A stretch of DNA of 47,465 nt from Endozoicomonas ascidiicola (lineage in GTDB: Bacteria; Pseudomonadota; Gammaproteobacteria; Pseudomonadales; Endozoicomonadaceae): contig NZ_LUTV01000004.1 of the NCBI RefSeq assembly GCF_001646945.1, positions 8,002 through 55,466 of the forward strand, written 5' to 3'. Every line of letters begins with the position of its first letter. The first letter of the stretch is position 1. Both the position numbers and the translations under genes were made by a program. Below the pieces are notes generated by a model, which worked only from the letters and a program-made list of their open reading frames with translations, searched no databases and was not told the origin of the DNA. Below, in pieces: positions 36,459-46,267 of this stretch.

Positions 36459-37010
36459 TTATTTATCAATCCTACTGATTTTTGAGCCTTCCAGCGTCAG
36501 GTTATACATCAAACCTTTGCTGTCCAGAATAAAACCAATAATCGGTGCTTTTGCCGTTTCCGTGGTGATGGAGCCACCAGCACCAAACTCGGCAATGGCA
36601 ACACTGCCATCAACACCCGCTTCCCACCCCTGACTGTTCAGGAATTTGTTCAACGCAGAAGATGTCATAAACATGATGACCTGGGAACGAGCCTGAGCCC
36701 CCAGTTGGAAGCCTATAGATGCAGAGATAGTTCGGTAGTAGGCATCGATACGATGACCAATCAACATGGCACCTTCACCGTACTCACCACCAATACCAAT
36801 GCCGCCTTTCACCACATTCGGAAATACCAGAATGCCTCGTGCCTTTTTGCCCAGTTCTCTGGCGGCAGGCCTTTCTTTGTAGAGTTTGCTCAGTGTTGCC
36901 TTAACATTGGCATCTAACTCCTGTTTGGATGCGGCCTCTGCATGCAACACCGGTAACATCATTGTGACGGCAAAAAATAATGCCAATAGTGCTCGGGCTT
37001 GAATCTGCAT
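36459..37010 (-). CDS. YSC84/SYLF-domain lipid-binding protein, exported
   Basis: 183 residues. A Sec signal peptide (cleavage near AEAA-SKQE) is followed by a short helical part and the YSC84 (SYLF) core: 'ARGILVFPNVVKGGIGIGGE', 'GEGAMLIG', 'YRTISASIGFQLGAQARSQV', and 'GVDGSVAIAEFGAGGSITTE'. In eukaryotes SYLF domains bind phosphoinositides; bacterial ones are small periplasmic proteins of unclear role. It ends 'DSKGLMYNLTLEGSKISRID', typical of the family. ATG at 37010. Monocistronic. Confidence 0.88.
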   Translation of the reverse strand: MQIQARALLALFFAVTMMLPVLHAEAASKQELDANVKATLSKLYKERPAARELGKKARGILVFPNVVKGGIGIGGEYGEGAMLIGHRIDAYYRTISASIGFQLGAQARSQVIMFMTSSALNKFLNSQGWEAGVDGSVAIAEFGAGGSITTETAKAPIIGFILDSKGLMYNLTLEGSKISRIDK

Positions 37011-37104
37011 GTTCGACTTACCTGCTGAATTTTCCCATTAAAGGATAGCATTATCAGCAGGCAAGAAACCTGAAGACAACCATTGGTTATTATAATGACG
37101 GGCG

Positions 37105-38052
37105 TTAAACCACGTTTATCAAATCCCCAATCGTCAACAAACCAACCAGCTTCTGATCATGATCTTTAACCAGAAGTGTGTGCAAGCCATGCTCTTTCAT
37201 CAGCAGGCGAGCCTCATCAGCGCTGACTTTTTCCTGCACACAAATTGGTGCACCGTTCATAATGGTTCGGGCGCTAATGCCTTGCAAACTCTCAACACCG
37301 GCAAGGTTTCTGCGTAAATCGCCATCGGTGATAATGCCGCACAATAATTCGCCATCCATAACCAGACACAAATTGGTGCGGTGAGAGGTCATCGTTTGCA
37401 TAACTTCACGCAGGCTGGCATCTAGAGATACCGTCGCCAGTTCACTCCGTTGCATCACATCACGCACCCAGACCATCTTCTGATCACTCTGCTGCGCTTC
37501 AGGTGAACTAAACATACGACGACGAATCAACGTTTCCGCCAATAAGTCACCAATCGCCAAAAGAACCGTGGTGTACGTGGTTGGCGCCTGCTCCCGATCT
37601 TCACGACTTTCCACCACACTGGCATCCAGCACGATATCAGCCTGTTTTGCCACAGAGCCAGCAGGATCACCGGTGATGGCGATCACTTTATTCCCCATTG
37701 CACGAATGGCAGGATAGAGGCGAAGCAACTCTTCTGTTTTGCCGCTGTAAGAGAGCATGATGATCACATCACCAGGCCCGATCATGCTGAGATTTTCTTC
37801 CCAGGTTTCTGCAGCGTTTAGAATGTGGGTGGACACGCCTGTCGCATAAAGTGTGTCTGCCATTTTCTGGCCCACCAGCCCGGACTGCTTCATACCAAAC
37901 ATGATGGCGCGCCCACGACACTCGGCAAGTACTTCAAGCGCGGCGTTAAAGCTGCCGTTAATCCGGCTTTCCAGTGCTTTCAGAGCTTCGATCTGACCGG
38001 CAACACTGTTGCGCATGACGTCGGCAATCAATTGATTCTGGTCCAGGTTCAT
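37105..38052 (-). CDS. SIS-CBS sugar-phosphate isomerase-like protein (KpsF/GutQ type, divergent)
   Basis: 315 residues from ATG at 38052 (AAGAG upstream); an ATG seven codons earlier is possible. A SIS domain (about 40-170, with 'GDVIIMLSYSGKTEELLRLY' and 'GNKVIAITGDPAGSVAKQAD') is followed by two CBS motifs (about 205-315), the architecture of arabinose-5-phosphate isomerase in Kdo synthesis. But the catalytic segments differ: MGKSG is replaced by GMKQSG, and the EAAHGDLG loop by AETWEENLS, so the active-site Lys and His seem absent. It may act on another sugar phosphate or be regulatory. No kdsC, lptC or kps genes are adjacent. Confidence 0.75.
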   Translation of the reverse strand: MNLDQNQLIADVMRNSVAGQIEALKALESRINGSFNAALEVLAECRGRAIMFGMKQSGLVGQKMADTLYATGVSTHILNAAETWEENLSMIGPGDVIIMLSYSGKTEELLRLYPAIRAMGNKVIAITGDPAGSVAKQADIVLDASVVESREDREQAPTTYTTVLLAIGDLLAETLIRRRMFSSPEAQQSDQKMVWVRDVMQRSELATVSLDASLREVMQTMTSHRTNLCLVMDGELLCGIITDGDLRRNLAGVESLQGISARTIMNGAPICVQEKVSADEARLLMKEHGLHTLLVKDHDQKLVGLLTIGDLINVV

Positions 38053-38140
38053 GGTCCGTCTCTTTTTAATCATTTCTACCAGTCTTACATATTGTGCCTG
38101 ATAGATTATTGATCAAGAGCATGGATAGGGTTTATGAGCT

Positions 38141-38455
38141 TCAAGGAAGATAAACAACCCCATCCCGCACTTCGCACTGAACACTGGTGAGCTGATCGCC
38201 CGGACAGGGACCTGCGATGCACTCCCCCGTTTCAATCAGAAACTGTGCGCCGTGGGTTGCACATTGAATCAGCCTTTTTTCGGAATCCAGAAACTGATCC
38301 GGCTGCCATTCAAGATTGATTCCAAAATGGGGGCAACTGTTTTCATAGACAAAGACTTGCTGCCCTTGTCGTACAGCGAAAAGATGCCCCCGTTCATTAT
38401 GGAAGCCTTTACTGCCAGGATCGTCCAGATCACTCACTGCACACAAACGAATCAT
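38141..38455 (-). CDS. Rieske-type [2Fe-2S] ferredoxin-like protein
   Basis: 104 residues, a single Rieske domain. Cluster ligands are CPH (C41, H43) and CATHGAQF (C65, H68), with the usual 'GECIAGPCPGDQLTSVQCEV' after them. No signal or membrane segment, so it is a cytoplasmic electron carrier of the NirD/BphF type. Partner oxygenase or reductase is not adjacent. Its ATG lies 5 bp after the stop of the RelB-like gene, so both are probably on one transcript. Confidence 0.9.
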   Translation of the reverse strand: MIRLCAVSDLDDPGSKGFHNERGHLFAVRQGQQVFVYENSCPHFGINLEWQPDQFLDSEKRLIQCATHGAQFLIETGECIAGPCPGDQLTSVQCEVRDGVVYLP

Positions 38456-38459
38456 TTAT

Positions 38460-38642
38460 TCACCCTTTTTTGGTATCTTCTGGCAGGCGAACCTCAAAGG
38501 GCATACCCCGCTGCAATACAATCTGGCTAAAGTAGAGATTGATTGCCTGAGATGTGGTCAGCCCAAGCTTGCGCAGAATATCTTCTGCCTGCTCTTTTAA
38601 CTCTTCATCTATTCTTGCTCTGACGGTAGTTTCTTTCGCCAT
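38460..38642 (-). CDS. Short RelB/DinJ-family antitoxin-like protein (no toxin partner)
   Basis: 60 residues. The N-terminal ribbon-helix-helix reads 'ETTVRARIDEELKEQAEDIL' then RKLGLTTSQAINLYFSQIV, as in DinJ/RelB antitoxins. Typical DinJ has about 86 residues; the C-terminal toxin-neutralising part is mostly missing after PFEVRLPEDTKKG. GGGAG lies 9 bp before ATG. No RelE/YafQ-like gene follows: the next gene, 4 bp on, encodes the Rieske protein. It may now act only as a DNA-binding regulator. Confidence 0.82.
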   Translation of the reverse strand: MAKETTVRARIDEELKEQAEDILRKLGLTTSQAINLYFSQIVLQRGMPFEVRLPEDTKKG

Positions 38643-38907
38643 GAATCACATCTCCCGCGTACGATTTTTATATCAACCACTATTGGTAAAACTTTTTATG
38701 ATGTAAAGGTATAAGAATTCATAATTTTTTCTCACTTGGCCAAGCGCCCGTCCCTCAATGGCTCAAGCGCATTTATGTCCACTCAGGGTTCATCGGTCTG
38801 TGAATCTGCCGATTGACTGATAATGCCCTGCCAAATATAAGATAGGTAGTTAAGCAGGAAGCTAACTCAATTTTGAAATGGATTTTCGGAGTTCGAAGCC
38901 TGATATT

Positions 38908-40935
38908 ATGCTGAATTTTCTATTCAGAGGACTGGTTAGCTTTTGGCTAATCACCTCGATTTTTGTCGTACCGACAAGTGTTGCTAACGAGCTGGACAAA
39001 CAGCGCTCCCTGTTTACTGCCGTCGAAAGGGCTTTGAAGAAAGGAGACACCCGTCCCTACTGGAAGCATAAGACAGAGCTCAGCAGTTACCCTCTGGCGC
39101 CTTACCTTGAGTACCTTAATCTTTCTGGCAATTTAAGAAACCTGAGTCAGAGAGAGCTGGATCGATTTTCCAATAAACACCCAAACCTGCCACAAACCGA
39201 TCAACTGCATAGACAATGGCTGCGTCACCTGGCAACTACAAAACAGTGGAAGTCCTATCTTGAGGCTTACCACCACGACGATGGTGGTCGTTATCAGTGC
39301 TACAAAGGCATTGCTCTGAAAGAACTAGGCCTCCGTGAAAAGGCATGGCGGGAAGCAAAATCTCTATGGCTAACGGGAAAGTCCCAACATAAAAGTTGTG
39401 ACCCTCTGTTTAAAAGCTGGAAATCCGCCGGTGAGCTGACACAAAGCCTGATCACCGCCCGGTTCTGGATGGCTGTAGAGCAGAATAATTTATCCCTTGC
39501 CCGCTACCTGGATAACAAAATCACAGACGCTGTGTTCAAACCATCCACAGGGTTATTCTGGAAAATCGATAAAAACCCAAGAGTGCTCGCATCTCATTTC
39601 TTTATTGGTGAACTGGAACATCAGCGCATCATCATGCTTCACGGGATGAAAAAACTGATCTCAAGGGACTACAACCTCGCCATCAAAACGTGGCTCACCC
39701 TTCGCGAAAAACATCCATTTACTCTGGAAGAAGCTGCCCGGGTAGATCAGCGCATTGCCCTGAAGGCCACGAAGAATTTCCGTGCAGATGCCGAAGCCAT
39801 CAGTGCGAAAATTGATCCAGATTTTCAATACCATGAAGTGACCGAATGGCGCATCCGCAATGCCCTGGCTAATCAGGATTGGACGGAAGTCATTAAGCTG
39901 ATTGAAAAATTGCCCCCTGCCATAAAAAATGAAAGCCGCTGGCGCTACTGGATAGAAGTGGCTCAATTGCAATTTTTGGAAGATATCAGAAAAGGTAAAA
40001 GTGCTATCTCAACCGTCAGTAGCACTGATAAATTGAAGACACCCGCCTTAAATGCATTGAGTTCAGAGCGCAGCTTTTATGCATTTTTGGTGGCAGATTT
40101 AAAAGGAGTCCCCTTCCAACTTAATCACCAATCCAATGAAATACGCCCTCAGGACATACAAAAGCTAAAACAATTCTATCCGGGTCTCAAGCGCATCAGA
40201 GAGTGGACTTACCACAAACGGTTTTACTCTGCACAATCGGAGTTAAACCGAATCACCCCGGGGTTAACAGACAGTCAGAAAGCCATGATTCCTTATCTGG
40301 CACAACAGTGGCAATGGCATTTTCAGGCAATTATGTCCGCAGCCAGAGCAAAACTCTGGGACGATTTGGATCTTCGTTTCCCTGCGCCAGAATCCAACCT
40401 GTTCAACCATCATGCCAGTAAAAATGATCTGGATTACCCATGGGTGGTGGCCATTGCCCGCCAGGAAAGCGCTTTTCATCCCCGGGCTCGTTCCCATGCT
40501 GGTGCCATGGGGCTGATGCAGCTCATGCCAGCCACTGCGAAACAGGCGGCAAAGCAAGCAGGCATTACTTACAGAAAAAACTCTGAGCTCTATAAACCTG
40601 AAATGAACATTGCCTTGGGAACTACTCACCTTGGTTGGCTGTCAAAGCGGTTTGATAACAGTCGGATACTCGCTACTGCGGCGTATAATGCAGGGAGTAC
40701 CGCGGTTAACCGCTGGCTTAGACAGAGAGGGCATTTGCCACTGGATATCTGGATTGAAACCATTCCTTACGATGAAACCCGTAAGTATGTGCAGAATGTC
40801 ATGGCTTTTCGGGTGATATACAGTCAGATGGGCAATCAGCCTGTACGAATGTTCTCATCAACAGAGGTTTCTTCCTTGAGTCTAAACCTTAATGCATCGC
40901 CCTTTATTGCTCAGCGTGATCAGCAGAAACCGTGA
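38908..40935 (+). CDS. slt: Soluble lytic murein transglycosylase
   Basis: 675 residues from ATG at 38908; an ATG at 38878 adds ten residues. Signal peptide MLNFLFRGLV..., cleavage near TSVA-NELD. A long helical superhelix (U and L domains) leads to the C-terminal lysozyme-like domain with catalytic Glu520 in AIARQESAFHP, then 'GAMGLMQLMPATAKQAA' and 'ILATAAYNAGSTAVNRWL', the Slt70 motifs. It cleaves peptidoglycan glycan strands in the periplasm, giving 1,6-anhydromuropeptides. Length is close to E. coli Slt70 (645). Monocistronic. Confidence 0.93.
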   Translation: MLNFLFRGLVSFWLITSIFVVPTSVANELDKQRSLFTAVERALKKGDTRPYWKHKTELSSYPLAPYLEYLNLSGNLRNLSQRELDRFSNKHPNLPQTDQLHRQWLRHLATTKQWKSYLEAYHHDDGGRYQCYKGIALKELGLREKAWREAKSLWLTGKSQHKSCDPLFKSWKSAGELTQSLITARFWMAVEQNNLSLARYLDNKITDAVFKPSTGLFWKIDKNPRVLASHFFIGELEHQRIIMLHGMKKLISRDYNLAIKTWLTLREKHPFTLEEAARVDQRIALKATKNFRADAEAISAKIDPDFQYHEVTEWRIRNALANQDWTEVIKLIEKLPPAIKNESRWRYWIEVAQLQFLEDIRKGKSAISTVSSTDKLKTPALNALSSERSFYAFLVADLKGVPFQLNHQSNEIRPQDIQKLKQFYPGLKRIREWTYHKRFYSAQSELNRITPGLTDSQKAMIPYLAQQWQWHFQAIMSAARAKLWDDLDLRFPAPESNLFNHHASKNDLDYPWVVAIARQESAFHPRARSHAGAMGLMQLMPATAKQAAKQAGITYRKNSELYKPEMNIALGTTHLGWLSKRFDNSRILATAAYNAGSTAVNRWLRQRGHLPLDIWIETIPYDETRKYVQNVMAFRVIYSQMGNQPVRMFSSTEVSSLSLNLNASPFIAQRDQQKP

Positions 40936-41074
40936 TAAGTCTGCACCTTTATAAACTATGGGTATAAAATGGTTCGGTTAATATGGCAGGACAACAGAAA
41001 CCATTCTGATACACTGCGAAGCCCTTTACCCATGCTGTTTTGGCTATTCATTTAATAACGGGAGAACAAGGTTT

Positions 41075-42310
41075 ATGGACAGACGTCGTAAGACCCACGC
41101 TGTTCAGGTTGGTCATATCACCATCGGCGGTGACGCGCCCGTTGTTGTTCAATCCATGACTGACACTGACACAGCGGATGTCCAAAAAACTATTGATCAG
41201 ATCAAGCTTCTGGCTGATGCCGGCTCTGAGATGGTGCGTATCACGGTCAACAGTGAAGAGGCCGCTGCGGCTATTCCCGCTATTTATGAAGGGTTGGCCA
41301 AACTCAACTGTAACGTACCGATTGTTGGGGACTTCCACTACAACGGCCATCTTCTCCTGACCAAGTACGATGAAGCTGCCCGACTGCTGCACAAATATCG
41401 CATTAACCCCGGCAATGTTGGTTTTGGCAACAAAAAAGACGATCGCTTTAACGCCATGATTGATGTGGCTATCAAATACAACAAACCGGTTCGAATCGGC
41501 GTTAACTGGGGCAGCCTTGATAAAGAGCTCTCCACCAAGATGATGGATGATAACGCCAAGTCAGCCAACCCAAAACCTTCGGAAGAAATCCTTCAAGAAG
41601 CACTGGTCGTTTCTGCGCTCCAGAGTGCGGATGCCGCCGTGGCTCGTGGTTTAGGCGCTGACAAGATTGTTATTTCCTGCAAAGTTTCAAGGGTTCAGGG
41701 GTTGATCCGCGTTTATCAGATGCTGGCAGATCGTTGCGAATACGCACTGCACCTTGGCCTGACTGAAGCCGGCATGGGCAGTAAAGGCATTGTGGCTTCC
41801 AGTGTTGCCATGGGCATTCTGCTTCAGCAGGGTATCGGTAACACGATTCGTACCTCCTTAACGCCTGAGCCAAATGCCAGCCGTGATAAAGAAGTCATCG
41901 TTTCTCAGCAAATCCTTCAGGCACTGGATGTACGCAGCTTCTCCCCAGAAGTCACGGCTTGTCCTGGCTGTGGTCGAACAACCAGCACCTTCTTCCGGGT
42001 GCTCACCGATGAAGTAGACACCTTTCTGCGCAGCAAAATGGTGAGCTGGCGCTCTCAATATGTAGGCGTTGAGAACATGAAGGTTGCGGTTATGGGTTGT
42101 ATCGTCAACGGCCCTGGTGAAAGCAAACATGCCAATATTGGTATCAGCTTGCCTGGCACTGGCGAAGCGCCTTCTGCGCCGGTTTTTGTTGACGGTGAAA
42201 AGTTCACTACCCTCAAAGGCGAACATATTGCTGATGAGTATAAGCAGCTGATCGAAGACTATGTTCAGAAAACCTATGCCTCACGAAAAGAGCTGATTGC
42301 CAGCCATTGA
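41075..42310 (+). CDS. ispG: 4-hydroxy-3-methylbut-2-enyl diphosphate synthase (flavodoxin)
   Basis: 411 residues, longer than E. coli IspG (372) and closer to the extended forms of some other bacteria. It catalyses the penultimate step of the MEP isoprenoid pathway. The N-terminal TIM barrel starts '[20 protein letters not shown]'; the [4Fe-4S] ligands are C296 and C299 (CPGCGR) and C342 in GCIVNGPGE, whose Glu349 completes the site. It supplies isoprenoids for ubiquinone, made by UbiA encoded elsewhere in this window. The start is preceded by GGGAGAACAAGG. Its usual neighbours (rodZ, hisS) are absent. Confidence 0.95.
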   Translation: MDRRRKTHAVQVGHITIGGDAPVVVQSMTDTDTADVQKTIDQIKLLADAGSEMVRITVNSEEAAAAIPAIYEGLAKLNCNVPIVGDFHYNGHLLLTKYDEAARLLHKYRINPGNVGFGNKKDDRFNAMIDVAIKYNKPVRIGVNWGSLDKELSTKMMDDNAKSANPKPSEEILQEALVVSALQSADAAVARGLGADKIVISCKVSRVQGLIRVYQMLADRCEYALHLGLTEAGMGSKGIVASSVAMGILLQQGIGNTIRTSLTPEPNASRDKEVIVSQQILQALDVRSFSPEVTACPGCGRTTSTFFRVLTDEVDTFLRSKMVSWRSQYVGVENMKVAVMGCIVNGPGESKHANIGISLPGTGEAPSAPVFVDGEKFTTLKGEHIADEYKQLIEDYVQKTYASRKELIASH

Positions 42311-42318
42311 TCTCACTA

Positions 42319-42346
42319 CCATAGAGCTATTTTCATAACTCTATGG
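42319..42346 (+). terminator. Hairpin downstream of ispG
   Basis: An 8-bp stem (CCATAGAG with CTCTATGG), 12-nt loop, starting 8 bp after the ispG stop and followed by TTCAGTTTT. Confidence 0.6.
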
Positions 42347-42456
42347 TTCAGTTTTCACGCCCCCCATTTGACAAAAAGCACTTCGATACTAAGTTCAAAA
42401 CTGTCTTTGTGGTCATTGTTTGATATGACAACTCATCAATAAGAACAGGCATATCT

Positions 42457-43710
42457 ATGAACTTAGCCCTTCGTCTCAGACTGGTAACGACTCTCAGCGC
42501 AACCTTGGAATTTTACGATTTCACCCTGCTCATTTTTCTAGCCAGCGCTATATCAAACAATTTTTTCCCTTCGGCTTCCAGCATGGGCAACATCATGCCG
42601 GTGCTGATTGTCTTTTTTGCCGGCTATATCGCTCGTTTTGTTGGCGGTTTTATTTACAGCCACTTCGGCGATCGTTATGGGCGAAAGCCTTATTACATGA
42701 ATTCCATGGTACTCATGTCTTTGAGTACTTTGGGCATAGCTCTACTACCTGGGTTTGATACGCTGGGCGATTTGGCACCGATCCTCTTATTCTGTCTTCG
42801 GGTGCTTCAAGGAGCCTCACTTGGCGGCGAGATACCGGGCTCTGTTGTTTACGCATCAGAGTTTTCTCAGAATAATCGCCGGGGGCTGGTCACGGGTTTG
42901 ATCATCTTTGGCGTCACGTTCGGCAACATCCTTGCCAGCGGTGTGGTTTGGTTGATCCATCAGCAATTTGGTGAGGCTGCAGTCAATGACTGGGCATGGA
43001 GATTACCTTTTGCTGCGGGCTCAATGATCGGCTTACTCAGCCTATGGCTAAGATACAAACTGACAGAAACGCCCGTCTTTGAGTCACTGCAACAAAAAAA
43101 TCAAACGGTCGTCCCTATCATTGCGCTCATCAAACATTATCGACTGCAACTGGTTCAAGGTGTGAGCCTGGCTGCGGTTCCCGCTGTTACCGTATCTGTA
43201 CTCTTCTTTATGCCAAGGTACCTCAAGGAATATGCCCCACAACCATTCTCATGGGCATCCATCAGTTTCTTCCTGTTTTCAGCGCTGGCTATCTGTTGCT
43301 TTATCTTCGCGGTGATCTCTGACTGGACTGGTCGCATTCCAATGATACGACTTGGTGCTGTACTCATGACACTGGTGGCACCCATATCCATATATTTCTT
43401 TTCGCAAGGCAGTATTCCAACGGCCTTGGCGTTCATACCGCTGGTGATTTCGCTGGCTATGGTGAATGGCGTATACGAAGCCTCTATGGTGGAGCTTTTT
43501 CCAATCGAAGCTCGCTTCAGTGGCGTGGCTTTCAGTCACAATCTGGCTTTTTGTCTGTTTGGAGGAGCCACTCCTCTCGCACTTGAATGGCTCTGTTCTC
43601 ATGGTTGGTTGTTAGCGCCGGGCATTTTGCCAGCAGTCGCCAGTTTTATTCTACTAACACTGTCCTTTAATTGGCGAGACCGTTATCAAGACCAGCTTGC
43701 TGAAGTTTAA
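42457..43710 (+). CDS. MFS transporter, metabolite:H+ symporter type
   Basis: 417 residues with about 12 membrane segments. Family marks include 'GGFIYSHFGDRYGRKPYYMN' (the loop 2-3 signature GxxxDRxGRK), 'RVLQGASLGGEIPGSVVYAS' and 'NRRGLVTGLIIFGVTFGNIL', as in the ProP/ShiA/citrate group. This group takes up organic acids or osmolytes with protons; the substrate here is unknown. Its stop overlaps the end of the convergent penicillin-acylase gene by 4 bp. No strong ribosome site before ATG 42457. Confidence 0.88.
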   Translation: MNLALRLRLVTTLSATLEFYDFTLLIFLASAISNNFFPSASSMGNIMPVLIVFFAGYIARFVGGFIYSHFGDRYGRKPYYMNSMVLMSLSTLGIALLPGFDTLGDLAPILLFCLRVLQGASLGGEIPGSVVYASEFSQNNRRGLVTGLIIFGVTFGNILASGVVWLIHQQFGEAAVNDWAWRLPFAAGSMIGLLSLWLRYKLTETPVFESLQQKNQTVVPIIALIKHYRLQLVQGVSLAAVPAVTVSVLFFMPRYLKEYAPQPFSWASISFFLFSALAICCFIFAVISDWTGRIPMIRLGAVLMTLVAPISIYFFSQGSIPTALAFIPLVISLAMVNGVYEASMVELFPIEARFSGVAFSHNLAFCLFGGATPLALEWLCSHGWLLAPGILPAVASFILLTLSFNWRDRYQDQLAEV

Positions 43711-46028
43711 GGCTTCAGCATTAACGTATGGCTCACCTTTCCAGGTAAGAATGGGCTCTGCTTGCCATCAACCCAGTCCATATAACCAGTCCGGAAGAAA
43801 GGCGATAATGGATGCCCACTTTGGCCTCCCGGCATATGAAAAATAGCGTCACTCTCACGTCCGGGAGCCACCACCATTCTTTCAGAAGCTCCTTGACTGG
43901 CACGCTGCGCTCTTGGCATCCAGACATCGCCGTTTAATGGAACTGCAGGCATATTTAACAGCTTGCCGAATACAGGAATAGCGTTACTTAGTGGATGACG
44001 GATATCAGCGGTATTTCTCTCACCCCAGGTTGACGTTGCCAACTTTTCAATACCGCCTAAATCTGCGATGACCTCGTCCACCGTTTCTACCAATAACTCA
44101 TCCCAATTTTCATATTCAGGGCTCAACCAGTTCATAGGCCTTTCATCAAGAAGGCGCCAAACCATTTCTGTTTCATGGTTCAGCTTTTGCATATAGCCGT
44201 CATCCACATTGCTTTTTGCTTCTGATGATAATGCTAAAAAGTAGCGGCCCAACGCAGACACTATCTTCAGCTTCAAAGCATCATTGAATTCCCGCACCAA
44301 CCGGTAACCCACATCATCAACCGATGCTTTGCCTGACCAGTTATCCACATAATCATAAAACCGCTGGCGAGCCAGATTCCCTTCTTTAACAGCGGGTGTC
44401 AGAGTTTCCAAAATTAAACGACGCCAGTTATCCATGTAAACCGCCCTGTAATCCAGAGCGATATCGAGCATGGCTTGCTCATCAGCACTATCTAGCGCCA
44501 GCAGCGCATCGCGGATCTGCATTTGCCGTGGGCCAAGAGCGTAACCACCATTGCCCATTTTGTTATAATCCTCACCGCTGACGATGCGGGCATTGGCCGT
44601 CCAAACCTGATGACTTCCGGGATTGTATACCTTTGGATATTCCTCAGGAGCCAACCAGCCAAGCCAATTTTCATCTGCCTTCTGCCAGGGCAGTGGATAT
44701 GTAGAGTCAATGCCTGAGCGATTAGGTATCTGCCCTGCCACTGTCCAGCCAATGTTGCCATGGCGATCACCAGCGGTGAAATTCTGAGGAGGTATACCGC
44801 TGCTATTGGCAACAGCCATGCCTTCTTCAACATTCTCTACCAATTCCAGATTGACCAGATTTACATTGGTCGCCTCAGGCGAATGCGCAGTCCAGCGCAG
44901 AGCGTATTGAGTATTATCATAGGCAGAGTCAATCACTGGCCCCCAATGAGTACCGGTATAGTTAACCTTGACTGGATCCTGACCTTTGACGTTTATTGTC
45001 TCCGTCCAATTCTCTAGTGGTTTACTCCCCTCATTGGTCATGTATTGATTATTAAGGATTTCCAGCTCCACAAGATCAACCCAGTCACCGGCCGTATTGG
45101 TAAAGCCCCAGGCAACATGGCTATTACTACCAACCACCACTAAGGGGGTTCCGGGCAGCGTAACACCAGTGACGTTTATTTTTTCCTGAGGATTCTTCGG
45201 GTGTGGGTAGTTGAGTGAAGCTCGATACCAGATAGTAGGCACCCGGTGACTTAAATGCATGTCATCCTGCACAATCGCACCGCCGTGGGCGGTCAATGCT
45301 CCGGACACCGCCCAGTTATTACTACCAATCATTTGATCTTCAGTGAGTGTACCACTGAGCTTGCTGTACAAGCTGGTGTCATTATTTCGAAGATTAACCA
45401 GTTCTGGCCCGGGGGTTGGAACATCCGGCAGAACGCCCGGTTGCATAGGTGAATCCCATCGAGTTTTCAGTGGTGAGAGAAAATCAATAACCACTGGTGA
45501 GGTTACACGACTGAGATAGCCTTTAAGGTTATCCAGCTTCACCTCATTGTCGTTTAGGTCCATGTACATACTGAATACAGTCAGGAAGGTATCTTCTGGC
45601 TTCCATAACTCAGGCTCTACACCAAGCAGCATGTATTCAAACGGTTTTTGTCCGAGGTCATTGATGCCTTGATTAACTCCACGGGCATAAGCATTCAATA
45701 GTGCCTTTTGCTCCGCCGTTGCCTGCTCGACCGACTTACGGGCAACTTGGCGAAATCGATGCTTCCGCTGTCGTTTATCATGTTCCAGAGCCATTCCGCC
45801 GACCAGTTCAGACAACTCACCTGCCGAATTTCTTCGATTCAAATCCATCTGAAAGAAGCGATCCTGAGCGTGTAGATAACCGATAGCAAAGGCCACATCT
45901 CTTCGGTTACTGCCTGAAATCAGTGGCGTGCCCTGATCATCACGATCAATAAATACGGCAGCGGCTAAGCCTGGAACTTTCACTTCACCATCAAGCAGAG
46001 GCAAACTCTGATACAAAAGAACAAACAC
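43707..46028 (-). CDS. Penicillin acylase family protein (Ntn hydrolase), 5' end out of frame
   Basis: 773 residues from GTG at 46028, but the true start is probably ATG at 46095. From that ATG (GGAG 7 bp upstream) the frame reads MLVWFRRGFFF and then is broken at a run of ten A (46062-46071); with nine, it continues as FLIALAFISILTVFVLLY into the rest, a normal signal anchor. The proenzyme shows 'GYLHAQDRFFQMDLNRRNSA' and the autocatalytic Ser236 in MIGSNNWAVSG, which becomes the N-terminal nucleophile of the beta chain; later 'VVGSNSHVAWGFTN' and 'QNFTAGDRHGNIGW' are typical. Members hydrolyse penicillins or acyl-homoserine lactones; the substrate here is unknown. Confidence 0.85.
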   Translation of the reverse strand: MFVLLYQSLPLLDGEVKVPGLAAAVFIDRDDQGTPLISGSNRRDVAFAIGYLHAQDRFFQMDLNRRNSAGELSELVGGMALEHDKRQRKHRFRQVARKSVEQATAEQKALLNAYARGVNQGINDLGQKPFEYMLLGVEPELWKPEDTFLTVFSMYMDLNDNEVKLDNLKGYLSRVTSPVVIDFLSPLKTRWDSPMQPGVLPDVPTPGPELVNLRNNDTSLYSKLSGTLTEDQMIGSNNWAVSGALTAHGGAIVQDDMHLSHRVPTIWYRASLNYPHPKNPQEKINVTGVTLPGTPLVVVGSNSHVAWGFTNTAGDWVDLVELEILNNQYMTNEGSKPLENWTETINVKGQDPVKVNYTGTHWGPVIDSAYDNTQYALRWTAHSPEATNVNLVNLELVENVEEGMAVANSSGIPPQNFTAGDRHGNIGWTVAGQIPNRSGIDSTYPLPWQKADENWLGWLAPEEYPKVYNPGSHQVWTANARIVSGEDYNKMGNGGYALGPRQMQIRDALLALDSADEQAMLDIALDYRAVYMDNWRRLILETLTPAVKEGNLARQRFYDYVDNWSGKASVDDVGYRLVREFNDALKLKIVSALGRYFLALSSEAKSNVDDGYMQKLNHETEMVWRLLDERPMNWLSPEYENWDELLVETVDEVIADLGGIEKLATSTWGERNTADIRHPLSNAIPVFGKLLNMPAVPLNGDVWMPRAQRASQGASERMVVAPGRESDAIFHMPGGQSGHPLSPFFRTGYMDWVDGKQSPFLPGKVSHTLMLKP

Positions 46029-46267
46029 GGTTAGAATACTAATGAAAGCGAGGGCTATCAGAAAAAAAAAATCCCCTCCGGAACCAAACTAACATTGAAC
46101 CACTCCATTATCGTTATTGTACTGACGGCTAAATATCATCCACTCAGTCTCCATCGAAAGCATGCTTCAGGCAACATTCAATTTTAACCGATGCCCTGTG
46201 AGTATTTTTCATTTTGCCCTGATGACCAACAATCAGTAGAATGTTGCGCTGTTTTAAGGCGTCCAGG

